Source: JAHEIJ01 sp040235565
Lineage (GTDB): Bacteria > Pseudomonadota > Gammaproteobacteria > UBA6429 > Thiohalophilaceae
Direction: 5' to 3'
DNA length: 46,507 nucleotides
NCBI GenBank assembly: GCA_040235565.1
Contig: JBECLA010000130.1
Location: 1-46,507 of the forward strand
Shown here: positions 25,977 to 34,828 of the stretch, in pieces
Layout: every line of letters starts with the position of its first letter
Numbering within the stretch: position 1 is the first letter of the stretch
Notes under the pieces: model-generated
Databases searched by the model: none
What the model was told of the DNA's origin: nothing
Seen by the model: the letters and a program-made list of their open reading frames with translations, nothing else
Program-made: the position numbers and the translations under genes

Positions 25977-26777
25977 TTATTTGATTTCGACTTTGGCTTT
26001 TTTACGCAGATTTTCGATGTAGCCGTTAATCTGCTGACCACGCATCATGTTGGCCAACTGCGGTTTGACATCCTCAAACTTGGGTGGCGTAGCTTTGCGG
26101 GTGTCTTCCAGCAAAATGACATGCCAGCCAAACTGGGTCTGTACCGGTGTCTTGGAGTAAGTACCCTTTTTCATCTGGGCCAGGGCCTGGGCGAAGGGCG
26201 GTACCATCTGGCCGGCTTTAAACCAACCCAGATCACCACCATCCGGTCCGGTCGGACCCGTTGATTTGGCTTTGGCGACATCACTGAACACGGCGCCACC
26301 ATCGAGTTCCTTGATTACCGCTTTGGCGTCATCTTCGGTTTTCAGCAGGATATGACTGGCTTTGTATTCGGTAACGTCTGCCTTGGCAATTTTTTCGTCG
26401 TATTCCTTTTTCAGCGTTTCATCGGTGATTTTCATGTCACTGGCGATTTTGCCAACATTGGCCTGAATCATGGTATTCATCCGGAGTTGTTCCAGCGCGA
26501 AAGCAACTTCCGGATCCTTGTCCAGTTTTTTCTTCACCGCATCCTGATACAACAATTCACGATTAACGAGTTCATTAATCACCAGTTGACGGTTACCTGC
26601 GAGATTGGCGTTGGGCCGTTCTGCCTGTAATTGGCGTAAATAGAATTCATAGGTCTTGAGGCTGATCGGTTTGCCATTCACAACGGCAACCGGTTCATCG
26701 GCTGCGAATCCGGTGAGAGGCAGCATCGTGGCAGCGAGCAGGCTGGCGAGAGTGATTCCATAAAGGCGCGTACGCAT
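25977..26777 (-). CDS. Periplasmic parvulin-type peptidyl-prolyl isomerase
   Basis: A folding helper of the SurA/PpiD/PrsA type. The 266-residue product has a Sec signal peptide (about 1-25, MRTRLYGITLASLLAATMLP). A SurA-N-like helical domain (ELVNRELLYQDAVKKKLDKD) follows. Then comes one parvulin domain (about 135-230) with ASHILLKTEDDAKAV, GGDLGWFKAGQMVPPFA and TQFGWHVILLE. The ATG at 26777 has AAGGA 7 nt upstream; an in-frame TTG two codons earlier is rejected. It has a single parvulin domain, unlike SurA. Confidence 0.92.
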   Translation of the reverse strand: MRTRLYGITLASLLAATMLPLTGFAADEPVAVVNGKPISLKTYEFYLRQLQAERPNANLAGNRQLVINELVNRELLYQDAVKKKLDKDPEVAFALEQLRMNTMIQANVGKIASDMKITDETLKKEYDEKIAKADVTEYKASHILLKTEDDAKAVIKELDGGAVFSDVAKAKSTGPTGPDGGDLGWFKAGQMVPPFAQALAQMKKGTYSKTPVQTQFGWHVILLEDTRKATPPKFEDVKPQLANMMRGQQINGYIENLRKKAKVEIK

Positions 26778-26813
26778 AATCAATTCCTTGGTTGGTTTAG
26801 TGATATTTACAGT

Positions 26814-27113
26814 TCAGGGTAAGACTTTTTTAAAGGGTTTAATACTGACCCGGGCATAAACACCGGCAGCGACATAGGGATCGGCATCAGCCCAGGCTTG
26901 GGCAGCTTGCTGTGATTCGAACTCGGCCACGATCAATGAACCGGTAAAACCGGCTGGCCCGGGATCTTCACTATCAATGGCAGGATGCGGGCCCGACAGT
27001 ACCAACCGGCCTTCGGCTTGTAAGGATTGTAACCGTTCCAGATGAGCCGGGCGAGCGGCCAGGCGCTTTTCCAGACTGTCAGGTACATCTTCGGCAATAA
27101 TGGCATAGAGCAT
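26814..27113 (-). CDS. yciI: YciI family protein
   Basis: The 99-residue product belongs to the YCII-related ferredoxin-like fold. It shows MLYAIIAEDVPDSLEKRLAAR, HLERLQSLQAEGRLVLSGPH (with the conserved His), and FESQQAAQAWADADPYVAAG (with the conserved DP). Its biochemical function is unknown. It lies directly downstream of yciB with a 1-bp gap, the gene pair also seen in enterobacteria. Confidence 0.93.
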   Translation of the reverse strand: MLYAIIAEDVPDSLEKRLAARPAHLERLQSLQAEGRLVLSGPHPAIDSEDPGPAGFTGSLIVAEFESQQAAQAWADADPYVAAGVYARVSIKPFKKVLP

Positions 27114-27114
27114 T

Positions 27115-27795
27115 TCAGGCCTCGTTATTTTGCCCGTTCTGTTCGACAGCGTTGGGTTGTGGCTTCATGTGTTTGGCAAGATAAACGGCCTGGCCAATAA
27201 CAAACAGAAGGGTCAAGCCCAGCATGCCGAACAGCTTGAAATTGACCCAGTTATTTTCAAATTCCCGTGCCCGCATGCACAACTCAAGCAGTTGACCCTG
27301 ATACATCTGTTGACAGGTTTCAAGATCGACCGCTTGACCAGCGGCCTCAAATAAGGCGCTTTCGGCCTGGAAATAGAAATTGGCAACATACAGGTTGGCA
27401 AAGCCCATGAGGATAAAAAAACCGATCCAGCTAAGATTAAGTCGGCGCCAGACGTGTTGTGGTGCTTCAATAGCGTGGCTCATCATTCTTTCCACCAGCG
27501 TTTTGTCACCGATAACCTGGCTGAGCAGGAAACCCAGTGCAAAAGCCCAGTTCACAGCGGTTGGTTTCCACATGAAAAAGGCTTTGTCCTGTAATAATAA
27601 TGTCGCGCCACCCAGAACCACGATGAGTCCCAGGGTGATCAGGTGCATCTTTTCAAAACGTCGATGCTTGAGCCAGTAAAGACTGACTTGCAGGAAGGAC
27701 GCAGCGATCGCCACCGCGGTGGCGACATAAATCCCGTAGACCTTATAGGCGATGAAAAATAACAGGACGGGGAAAAAATCAAACAGAAACTTCAT
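27115..27795 (-). CDS. yciB: Inner-membrane septation protein YciB, with an inserted loop
   Basis: YciB (septation protein A) is an inner-membrane protein that influences the cell envelope and division. The 226-residue product aligns with E. coli YciB (179) across its five helices (FLFDFFPVLLFFIAYKVYGI at the start, and WVNFKLFGMLGLTLLF near the end). About 37 extra residues are inserted before that last helix (about 142-181) and contain two cysteines (C161 and C173), which might face the periplasm. It overlaps no other gene; yciI follows. Confidence 0.93.
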   Translation of the reverse strand: MKFLFDFFPVLLFFIAYKVYGIYVATAVAIAASFLQVSLYWLKHRRFEKMHLITLGLIVVLGGATLLLQDKAFFMWKPTAVNWAFALGFLLSQVIGDKTLVERMMSHAIEAPQHVWRRLNLSWIGFFILMGFANLYVANFYFQAESALFEAAGQAVDLETCQQMYQGQLLELCMRAREFENNWVNFKLFGMLGLTLLFVIGQAVYLAKHMKPQPNAVEQNGQNNEA

Positions 27796-27810
27796 GCTGG
27801 TTCAGTCAAG

Positions 27811-28563
27811 TTAATGCAGAGTGGGATTGTTAGTGAGTTGAAAATATTTTTCCATGACACGACGCACATGATCAGGATAGCCGATGATGTCCATTTGTTG
27901 CATGCCTTCGCTGAAAAAGCCGGGTGCATCCTCCGGTAAGCGCATGATTAAAAGATCATAGGCTTGTTCCATAATATCAACCTGATGACTGCGGGTGGCG
28001 ACGATCGCATAGTTCAGGTTCAGAATTCGCCACGGTCGGCCAGGGTTACTCTTGTCAAGATCCTGCTTGATCGTTGAAGCCACTGCATCGGCAATTTCCC
28101 GGTACACGTGACTCAATTCTGCCAGAAAAGCCGGATCGGTCGTGCTGTTTGCTACCTTGGACAACGCATTCACAATTGGTTCCAGGGTGTGTAGCGGGCC
28201 AAGATGACGCGCGGCCCAGACCCCGAGGGTAACAATCACCTCGTCCAGGGCCTGACGTGAATCGGTCAACTCCAGTTGATCGCACCAGTCACCGAGCTGA
28301 TTAAGCAGGCTCAGACCATAATCCGATAACTCCTGAAACTCATTTGCGGCACTGGTGTTCTGGACCTGTTCCACACCGACTTCGGGTTGCTTGTCCAGAT
28401 GTCGGATAATGTCGGCAAAGCGGTTCAAACCGGCGCAGATCTGTTCCGGATCCGTCAGCGGTGAGGCGGACTTGTCACTTGATTCGGCCACACTGCGGGT
28501 AGCTTGACACAGTGCAAGCATGGTGTCGGTCAATTCCGGTAAATTGATTTCCAGCTTTGACAT
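27811..28563 (-). CDS. Hypothetical protein, helical and acidic
   Basis: The 250-residue product is not recognised. It lacks a signal peptide or membrane helix and is predominantly helical and acidic, with segments such as LCAGLNRFADIIRHLDKQ-like helices and a C-terminal DAPGFFSEGMQQMDIIGYP motif. The ATG at 28563 (MSKLEINLPEL) is preferred to a 14-codon upstream extension. It precedes yciB by 15 bp on the same strand and diverges from rnm. Similar uncharacterised proteins occur beside yciB in related genomes, to my recollection, but this is unverified. Confidence 0.7.
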   Translation of the reverse strand: MSKLEINLPELTDTMLALCQATRSVAESSDKSASPLTDPEQICAGLNRFADIIRHLDKQPEVGVEQVQNTSAANEFQELSDYGLSLLNQLGDWCDQLELTDSRQALDEVIVTLGVWAARHLGPLHTLEPIVNALSKVANSTTDPAFLAELSHVYREIADAVASTIKQDLDKSNPGRPWRILNLNYAIVATRSHQVDIMEQAYDLLIMRLPEDAPGFFSEGMQQMDIIGYPDHVRRVMEKYFQLTNNPTLH

Positions 28564-28666
28564 CGGTCTTGGTTGCGATTGGCGCCATGAATTAAGTCGA
28601 CACACTCTATCATATCAATGTCATCGCAGCATGCGTCGACTGAGGCCGGGCTGGTATACTGTCCTG

Positions 28667-29527
28667 ATGTCTGGATTACGCTTTGATTTACATACCCATT
28701 CCACTGCCTCCGACGGCACCCTGGCGCCGGCGGAATTGGTCCGGCGAGCGGCGTCCCACGGGATAGAGGTCCTGGCCCTGACCGATCATGATGAAATCGC
28801 GGGGCTGTCCGAAGCGTCAGCGGCGGCGGAGGACGCGAGCATCGGCTTCGTTCCGGGGATCGAGTTGTCGGTCAGTTGGGGACATCAGACGGTCCATGTT
28901 GTGGGTCTGGGGATCGATGCCACTACCGCTTCACTGCAAGCCGGTATCAAGCGATTGCGCGCGTTCCGCCAGTGGCGGGCGGAGGAAATTGCCCGTCGTC
29001 TGGCGAAAAAGGGCATCGGGGGAGCGCTCGAAGGGGCGCAACGCTATGCCAGGGGGAACATTCTGAGCCGCACGCATTTTGCCCATTTTCTGGTCGAACA
29101 GGGCCATGCCCGGGATTTGCGCCAGGTCTTCAAGCGCTTTTTGGTTCGTAACAAGCCGGGCTATGTACCGGGCGAATGGGCCAGCCTGGCGGAGGCGCTG
29201 GGCTGGATCCGGGACGCCGGGGGACTGGCGGTGATCGCTCATCCGGCTCGTTATAAAATCAGCGCCACCCGGCTGCGACAATTGCTGGGAGAATTTCTGG
29301 AACTGGGCGGCACGGCACTGGAAGTCGTTTCCGGCAGCCACAGTCGTGATGACATCCTCAGCATGGCCAGCCTGAGTCGCCGCTTTCAACTGGCGGCTTC
29401 GGCCGGTTCGGATTATCACGGACCGGAGAGCCCTTACCTGGATCTGGGCCGCTTGCCCGACCTGCCTCCGGAATGCCAGCCCATCTGGCAGCATCCGGAT
29501 TGGCACTTCACCACCCGGCCGGAATGA
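28667..29527 (+). CDS. rnm: PHP-domain 5'-3' exoribonuclease (RNase AM)
   Basis: RNase AM (YciV/TrpH) trims 5' ends of rRNA and short RNAs in E. coli. The 286-residue product carries PHP metal-binding residues in FDLHTHSTASDGTL, ALTDHDEIAGL, PGIELSVSW, VIAHPARY, VVSGSHSRDD and SAGSDYHGP. The ATG at 28667 (MSGLRFDLHTH) removes 49 spurious residues of a longer frame. It is followed after 12 bp by yciO, the usual partner. Confidence 0.92.
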   Translation: MSGLRFDLHTHSTASDGTLAPAELVRRAASHGIEVLALTDHDEIAGLSEASAAAEDASIGFVPGIELSVSWGHQTVHVVGLGIDATTASLQAGIKRLRAFRQWRAEEIARRLAKKGIGGALEGAQRYARGNILSRTHFAHFLVEQGHARDLRQVFKRFLVRNKPGYVPGEWASLAEALGWIRDAGGLAVIAHPARYKISATRLRQLLGEFLELGGTALEVVSGSHSRDDILSMASLSRRFQLAASAGSDYHGPESPYLDLGRLPDLPPECQPIWQHPDWHFTTRPE

Positions 29528-29539
29528 AGCGATAGCCAC

Positions 29540-30163
29540 ATGAGTCAGTTTTTTCAAATTCATCCCGACAATCCCCAGGGGCGCCTGATTCGGCAGGCGG
29601 TGGACATGGTGCGAGACGGGGCGGTGATTGCCTATCCCACCGATTCCGCCTATGCGCTGGGCTGCCATCTGGGCGACAAGAAAGCGCTGGATCGGATCCG
29701 GCGAATTCGTCAGGTCGGCGACAGACACAATTTCACCCTGGTCTGTCGCGATCTCTCGGAACTCTCCAGCTATGCCAAAGTCGATAATGCCGCCTACCGC
29801 ATCCTGAATGCCTATACCCCGGGCCCCTATACCTTTATTCTCCAGGCAAGTCGCGAGGTGCCGCGTCGTTTGTTACACCCCAAGCGCCGGACCATTGGCC
29901 TGCGCGTGCCGGACAATCGCATCTGTCAGGCCTTGCTTGCCGAACTGAATGAGCCACTGATGAGCAGCACCCTGATTCTGCCGGGCGAAACGATGCCCAT
30001 GACCGACCCGGATGAAATCCGGGAACTGCTGGAGCACTCGGTGGATCTGGTGATCGATGGCGGTTACTGTGATATTGAGCCCACCACCGTGGTGGACATG
30101 ACCGGCAATCATCCAGTGGTGACCCGGATAGGGAAGGGGGATCCGACGCCGTTTGCCGACTGA
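29540..30163 (+). CDS. yciO: YciO, Sua5/YciO/YrdC family
   Basis: The product (207 residues) shares the fold of L-threonylcarbamoyladenylate synthase. It shows the nucleotide-binding lysine/threonine segment (GAVIAYPTDSAYALGCHLG), KALDRIRRIRQ, the NFTLVCRDLSELSSYA segment, PGPYTFILQASREVPRR, and the GLRVPDNRICQALL motif. YciO has lower TC-AMP activity than TsaC/Sua5, so its role in t6A modification is uncertain. Confidence 0.92.
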   Translation: MSQFFQIHPDNPQGRLIRQAVDMVRDGAVIAYPTDSAYALGCHLGDKKALDRIRRIRQVGDRHNFTLVCRDLSELSSYAKVDNAAYRILNAYTPGPYTFILQASREVPRRLLHPKRRTIGLRVPDNRICQALLAELNEPLMSSTLILPGETMPMTDPDEIRELLEHSVDLVIDGGYCDIEPTTVVDMTGNHPVVTRIGKGDPTPFAD

Positions 30164-30193
30164 TACCGGCTCGAGCCGAGTCCCGATACGGGG

Positions 30194-30199
30194 TATAAT
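30194..30199 (+). promoter_or_regulatory. Possible trpS -10 box
   Basis: A perfect TATAAT sits 127 bp upstream of the trpS start, without a good -35 at 16-18 bp. A 12-bp palindrome CGGCTCGAGCCG (30167-30178) lies in the -35 region. Confidence 0.35.
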
Positions 30200-30325
30200 G
30201 CGGCCCACAGGCTGAACGGCTGTTGTAGACAATAAAATTAAATATATCGTGTTAATACCAGTGAAACCCTGCCGCTTGGCATGATCAGTCTTGAATCCGA
30301 ATGAGTTAATTTCCGGGAGATCCCA

Positions 30326-31543
30326 TTGAGCTCGATACCTAACCTGCAGCAGCGTGTGCTGTCCGGCATGCGCCCAACCGGTGCCTTGCACCTTGGTCAC
30401 TATCACGGTGTGCTGAAAAACTGGTTAAAACTCCAGCACGAATATCAGTGCTTTTTCTTCGTCGCTGACTGGCATGCGCTCACCACCCACTACGAGGAGC
30501 CCCAGATTCTGGAACAGAGTGTCTGGGATATGGTCATCGACTGGCTGGCAGTGGGGGTGAATCCCGGCTCGGCAACGCTGTTTATCCAGTCACGGGTGCC
30601 GGAACACGCGGAACTGCATTTGCTGTTGTCGATGATCACGCCACTTGGCTGGCTGGAACGGGTGCCCAGTTATAAAGATCAGCAGGAAAAGCTCAAGGAA
30701 CGGGATCTGGCGACCTACGGCTTTCTGGGCTACCCCTTGCTGCAAAGTGCGGACATCCTGGTCTACAAGGCCGGGCTGGTACCGGTGGGTGAGGATCAGG
30801 TGGCGCATGTGGAAATGACGCGCGAGGTCGCGCGGCGCTTCAATCACATCTACGGCCGGGAAGCGGGGTTTGAAGACAAGGTCGATGCCGCGATCAAGAA
30901 AATGGGCAAGAAAAACGCCAGGCTCTACAAAGAGTTACGGCGCAAATACCAGGAACAGGGGGATGAAGCGGCTCTGGACACCGGGCGCGCCCTGCTGGAA
31001 AGCCAGCAGAACATTACCCTCGGTGACAAGGAACGGTTATTTGGTTATCTGGAAGGGAGTGGGCGCATAATCCTGCCCGAGCCCGATGCCTTGCTGACAC
31101 CGGCTTCCAAAATGCCCGGCCTGGATGGCCAGAAAATGTCCAAGTCCTATGCCAATACCATCGCGTTACGCGAAGATCCCGCCCAGGTTGCCCAGAAACT
31201 GCGCACAATGCCAACGGATCCGGCCCGCGTGCGACGCACCGATCCGGGGGATCCGGAAAAGTGTCCTGTGTGGAAACTGCATCAGGTATACTCCCCTGAA
31301 GATGTGCGTGACTGGGTGCAAAAAGGTTGCCGCAGTGCGGAGATCGGCTGTCTGGATTGCAAGGCTCCGCTTATCGATGCTGTGCAGGCGGAGCTGGCGC
31401 CCATCCATGAGCGCGCCAAGGAATACGAAAAGGATCTCGACCTCGTCCGAAAAATAATAACCGAAGGTTGTGATAAAGCGCGGGATGTGGCACGACAGAC
31501 GTTGACCGAAGTCAGACAGGCCATGGGACTGGAATACCGTTAG
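30326..31543 (+). CDS. trpS: Tryptophanyl-tRNA synthetase with a four-cysteine cluster motif
   Basis: TrpRS charges tRNA-Trp. The 405-residue product has the HIGH-type motif ALHLGHYHG (about 19) and KMSKS in GLDGQKMSKSYAN. A TTG start is required, because the next ATG (MRPTG) would cut the conserved N-terminus; GGGAGA lies upstream. It is longer than E. coli TrpRS (334) because of a central helical insert and a C-terminal cysteine set: C313, C335, C342 and C345 (C-x21-C-x6-C-x2-C). That nearly matches the iron-sulfur motif reported in Thermotoga TrpRS. Confidence 0.95.
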   Translation: MSSIPNLQQRVLSGMRPTGALHLGHYHGVLKNWLKLQHEYQCFFFVADWHALTTHYEEPQILEQSVWDMVIDWLAVGVNPGSATLFIQSRVPEHAELHLLLSMITPLGWLERVPSYKDQQEKLKERDLATYGFLGYPLLQSADILVYKAGLVPVGEDQVAHVEMTREVARRFNHIYGREAGFEDKVDAAIKKMGKKNARLYKELRRKYQEQGDEAALDTGRALLESQQNITLGDKERLFGYLEGSGRIILPEPDALLTPASKMPGLDGQKMSKSYANTIALREDPAQVAQKLRTMPTDPARVRRTDPGDPEKCPVWKLHQVYSPEDVRDWVQKGCRSAEIGCLDCKAPLIDAVQAELAPIHERAKEYEKDLDLVRKIITEGCDKARDVARQTLTEVRQAMGLEYR

Positions 31544-31561
31544 ACGGAACAGCTTGAATTC

Positions 31562-32386
31562 ATGAATGTAACTGAAGACACGTCCGCTCCGGAGCAGGAG
31601 GAAATGCCGTTTGCCATCGTGCAGGGCACGGCCATTACGGCGTTGCCCAAGGACCTGTATATTCCCCCGGATGCATTGGAGGTGTTTCTGGCGGAGACCT
31701 TTGAAGGCCCGCTGGATCTGTTGCTGTATCTGATCAAGCGCCAGAACCTGGATATTCTGGATTTACCCATTGCCGAGATCACCCGTCAGTACATGGAATA
31801 TGTCGAACTGATGAAGGATCTGCACCTGGAACTGGCCGGCGAATACCTGGTGATGGCTGCCATGCTGGCCGAGATCAAATCACGCATGCTGTTGCCAAGA
31901 CCGGCCCAGGCAGAGGAAGAGGAAGGCGATCCGCGGGCGGAACTGGTCCGGCGTTTACAGGAGTACGAGCGTTACAAGCAGGCGGCAGAAGATATCGACG
32001 AATTGCCGCGGGTCGGGCGGGAAGTCTTTCCGACCGAGGTCGCGGCACCGGATCTCAAAGTCGTACGGTTGCCACCCAGTGTGGATTTAAAGGATGTACT
32101 CAATGCCTTCAAAGAGGTCATGCAGCGGGCGGCCATGTATGAGCATCATCATATCCAGATGGAACCCCTCTCGGTACGCGAACGGATGTCGATCGTTTTG
32201 AGCAGTGTGACAACGGATCATTTCACCGACTTCGCTAAATTATTCAAGCTTGAGGAAGGGCGCAGTGGTGTCGTGGTGACCTTGCTGGCGATTCTGGAAC
32301 TGATGAAGCAGTCATTGATTGAGCTGGTACAGACCGAGGCCTATGGGCCGATTCATGTGAAGGCAGCGGAAGCAACCCGTGTTTGA
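31562..32386 (+). CDS. scpA: Segregation and condensation protein A
   Basis: ScpA is the kleisin that bridges the heads of SMC. The 274-residue product has the N-terminal kleisin motif FEGPLDLLLYLIKRQNLDILDLPI, with AGEYLVMAAMLAEIKSRMLLP following, and the C-terminal winged-helix segment FTDFAKLFKLEEGRSGVVVTLLAILEL. A short acidic leader precedes the conserved region. It lies 18 bp after trpS and 33 bp before scpB. Confidence 0.95.
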   Translation: MNVTEDTSAPEQEEMPFAIVQGTAITALPKDLYIPPDALEVFLAETFEGPLDLLLYLIKRQNLDILDLPIAEITRQYMEYVELMKDLHLELAGEYLVMAAMLAEIKSRMLLPRPAQAEEEEGDPRAELVRRLQEYERYKQAAEDIDELPRVGREVFPTEVAAPDLKVVRLPPSVDLKDVLNAFKEVMQRAAMYEHHHIQMEPLSVRERMSIVLSSVTTDHFTDFAKLFKLEEGRSGVVVTLLAILELMKQSLIELVQTEAYGPIHVKAAEATRV

Positions 32387-32419
32387 CCGCCAGGATACAT
32401 AGACAGGAAACACGTCGGT

Positions 32420-33193
32420 ATGAATGAAGATCAACTGAAACAGATTATTGAAGCGGTTTTATTCGCGGCGGACGAGCCGCTAAACCTGAATCGCCTGATG
32501 AGTTTGTTTCCTGAGGAAAGTGCCCCCGAACGGGATATGATTAAACAGGCCATTGCCCGGATTCAGGAAGAATGCGCCGATCGCAGTGTCGAGCTCAAGG
32601 AAGTTGGCAGTGGCTATCGTTTCCAGGTGAAACAGGACTATGCCCAGTGGGCCAGCAAGTTATGGGAAGAGCGCCCGGCCCGTTATTCCCGCGCCACCCT
32701 GGAAACCCTGGCATTGATCGCCTATCGACAGCCGATCACACGGGGCGAGATTGAGGAAGTCCGTGGCGTCAGTGTCAGCAGCCAGATCATCAAAAGTCTG
32801 ATGGAACGCGACTGGATCAAGGTCGTGGGACATCGGGATGTGCCGGGTAAACCCGCCCTGTATGCCACGACCCGCGAATTTCTTGATTATTTCAACCTCA
32901 AAAGTCTGGATGGCCTGCCCAGTCTGGCGGAACTGCGGGATATTGATGCCATCAACGCTGAGCTTGAATTGACCATGCCGACGGAAACGAATGCCAATCC
33001 GGGTGACGCCGGATCGAACCAGAGTGAACCCGGTTTCGGTCAGGTGGATTCGACTGAAGCGGCAAGCAGCGAAGCCGTCAGTCTCGAAGAGAGTGATACG
33101 GGACCCGAATCCCAATCCGAACAAGTAACCCCGTCCCCGTCTGAGGGTGAGACCGAAGCCGTGCTCAAGCAAGCCCTCAGTGCCGAAAGCTGA
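32420..33193 (+). CDS. scpB: Segregation and condensation protein B
   Basis: ScpB dimers bind ScpA in the SMC complex. The 257-residue product has two winged-helix domains (about 1-80 and 90-175) with LKQIIEAVLFAADEPL, ALIAYRQPITRGEIEEVRGV and GHRDVPGKPALYATT. The last 70 or so residues are a low-complexity acidic tail rich in Glu, Ser, Thr and Pro, without known function. It is followed 9 bp later by rluB, as in other gammaproteobacteria. Confidence 0.95.
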   Translation: MNEDQLKQIIEAVLFAADEPLNLNRLMSLFPEESAPERDMIKQAIARIQEECADRSVELKEVGSGYRFQVKQDYAQWASKLWEERPARYSRATLETLALIAYRQPITRGEIEEVRGVSVSSQIIKSLMERDWIKVVGHRDVPGKPALYATTREFLDYFNLKSLDGLPSLAELRDIDAINAELELTMPTETNANPGDAGSNQSEPGFGQVDSTEAASSEAVSLEESDTGPESQSEQVTPSPSEGETEAVLKQALSAES

Positions 33194-33202
33194 TTCGTCC
33201 GT

Positions 33203-34012
33203 ATGGACGAGAAAATCCAGAAAGTGTTGGCCAGGGCCGGCTACGGCTCGCGGCGTGAGATCGAAACCTGGATCGAACAAGGGCGTATCAAGGTTAATCG
33301 GAAGACGGCGAAGCTGGGGGATCGTGTTGTTCCCGAGGATCACATCAGCCTTGATGGCAAACCTTTGCGCATTCAGCAGGCTCCACGGTTCCGCTTGATC
33401 GCCTACCACAAGCCGGTCGGCGAAGTCTGTACCCGCCAGGATCCCCAGGGCCGTCCCACGATCTTCGATCACTTGCCGCGCCTGAGAAATGGTCGCTGGA
33501 TTGCGGTAGGGCGCCTGGATATCAACACCTCGGGCTTGCTGTTACTGACGACCGATGGGGAACTGGCCAATCGCCTGATGCATCCTTCCTCTGAGATTGA
33601 ACGCGAATATGCGGCGCGTGTGCTGGGCACGCTTACCCCCGAAAATCTGCAACAACTGCAAAACGGGGTCATGCTTGAAGACGGGATGGCCCGGTTTGAT
33701 CGCATCCTCGACAGCGGCGGCGAGGGGAGCAACCACTGGTATCACGTGACCTTGCACGAAGGTCGAAATCGCGAAGTGCGACGACTGTGGGAAGCGACAG
33801 GGATGAAAGTCAGTCGCCTGATACGGATTCGTTATGCCAATGTTGAACTCGGCCGCGGTTTGCGAGCCGGCAAATTTCGGGATCTTGACGCCGCTGAACA
33901 ACAACAGCTGTTTCAACTGGTGGGATTCAACCAACCGACAGCCTCGTCAACACCGCGACGGCGTGGAAAAGTCCCCAAAGGTCGGCACAAAAAAACGAGG
34001 AAGTCACGCTAA
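33203..34012 (+). CDS. rluB: 23S rRNA pseudouridine(2605) synthase
   Basis: RluB isomerises U2605 of 23S rRNA. The 269-residue product has an N-terminal S4 domain (IQKVLARAGYGSRREIETWI), the catalytic Asp motif GRLDINTSGLLLLTTDG, the HEGRNREVRRLWEATG segment, and a basic Lys/Arg-rich tail that probably binds RNA. It ends the trpS-scpA-scpB-rluB run. Confidence 0.94.
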   Translation: MDEKIQKVLARAGYGSRREIETWIEQGRIKVNRKTAKLGDRVVPEDHISLDGKPLRIQQAPRFRLIAYHKPVGEVCTRQDPQGRPTIFDHLPRLRNGRWIAVGRLDINTSGLLLLTTDGELANRLMHPSSEIEREYAARVLGTLTPENLQQLQNGVMLEDGMARFDRILDSGGEGSNHWYHVTLHEGRNREVRRLWEATGMKVSRLIRIRYANVELGRGLRAGKFRDLDAAEQQQLFQLVGFNQPTASSTPRRRGKVPKGRHKKTRKSR

Positions 34013-34064
34013 TTTGAAATCTGCTACGTAAAGGCGGAACCTTCATGAGGTTGACCGATCGGCT

Positions 34065-34493
34065 TCAGGCAGATTCTTTCAACTGGTGTTTGGAGCGCAG
34101 GATATAGGGTTTGAGTTGCCGCGGCAGATCCAGATATTCGCTCAGTAAAATCACGACTTTTGGTTTCTCTCCCGTGGCAATATTCTTCAACAGCGTGATG
34201 TTTTTGGGATTGTCCAGTTCATCACCGATGTCGCGGATGATAAAAACCCCGTAATGTTTACTCGCCTCAATGTACTCCAGTTGTTCCTTGGCGCCCTGGG
34301 TGCGGGGAATAGTGATGTGTGAGGCGCCCATGCGGTGCATCCCTTCACCGGCATTGGCCAGATAAAAGGCCTTGTTACTGAAGCGACTCAATTGCAGGAA
34401 CAAATCCAGTACCCGTTCGGTATCATAAGATTCGATACTGATCAGGCGGTATTTGGATTCCAGCATTTTTTCCAAATGGTGCAGATAATCCAT
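34065..34493 (-). CDS. Stand-alone Ycf46-type N-terminal domain protein (hypothetical)
   Basis: The 142-residue soluble product lacks Walker motifs. Its pattern resembles the N-terminal domain of Ycf46-like AAA+ ATPases: YRLISIESYDTERVLDLFLQ, then HYGVFIIRDIGDELDNPKN, and PKVVILLSEYLDLPRQLKPYI (strand-helix units with a terminal helix). Here the domain stands alone. It converges with rluB, 52 bp apart. The resemblance is from memory and should be tested by profile search; function is unknown. Confidence 0.65.
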   Translation of the reverse strand: MDYLHHLEKMLESKYRLISIESYDTERVLDLFLQLSRFSNKAFYLANAGEGMHRMGASHITIPRTQGAKEQLEYIEASKHYGVFIIRDIGDELDNPKNITLLKNIATGEKPKVVILLSEYLDLPRQLKPYILRSKHQLKESA

Positions 34494-34828
34494 TTTAGTC
34501 AGAGCCTCAGGCCAGCTATACAGTTGATTTTATTATAGTCCCACAGAGTGAGGCGGGGAGTAAACACTGTGTGAAGCAGTTCATACTACGGCTAATCCGC
34601 AGATTCACTATAGAGAAGGGGATCTGAACTCGCTATCGCTTCCATTCCATATATATAGTGAACGGTATTGCTCTACCGCGGGTTAGGCCTCAGGAAACAA
34701 ATAAGCGCAAATAACCGGTTTATATTTGGTATAAATGCCACTGCTAAATCGAATCTTTATTGAAATTTGACGGTCTAATGAATAATTAAAAACCATAACA
34801 AATCTGAAATTATTGTGAGGATGGAGTG
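34494..34828. other. Non-coding divergent intergenic region
   Basis: These 335 bases hold no gene I can support. A 9-bp inverted repeat (TTCACTATA at 34604-34612 and TATAGTGAA at 34654-34662) could be a hairpin. A TTGACG (34767-34772) lies 57 bp before the thioredoxin gene without a clear -10 at 17 bp. Confidence 0.5.

Noticed and set aside
34767..34795. TTGACG as a -35 box for the thioredoxin gene
   Set aside because: No acceptable -10 occurs 16-18 bp downstream, so it is not listed as a promoter.
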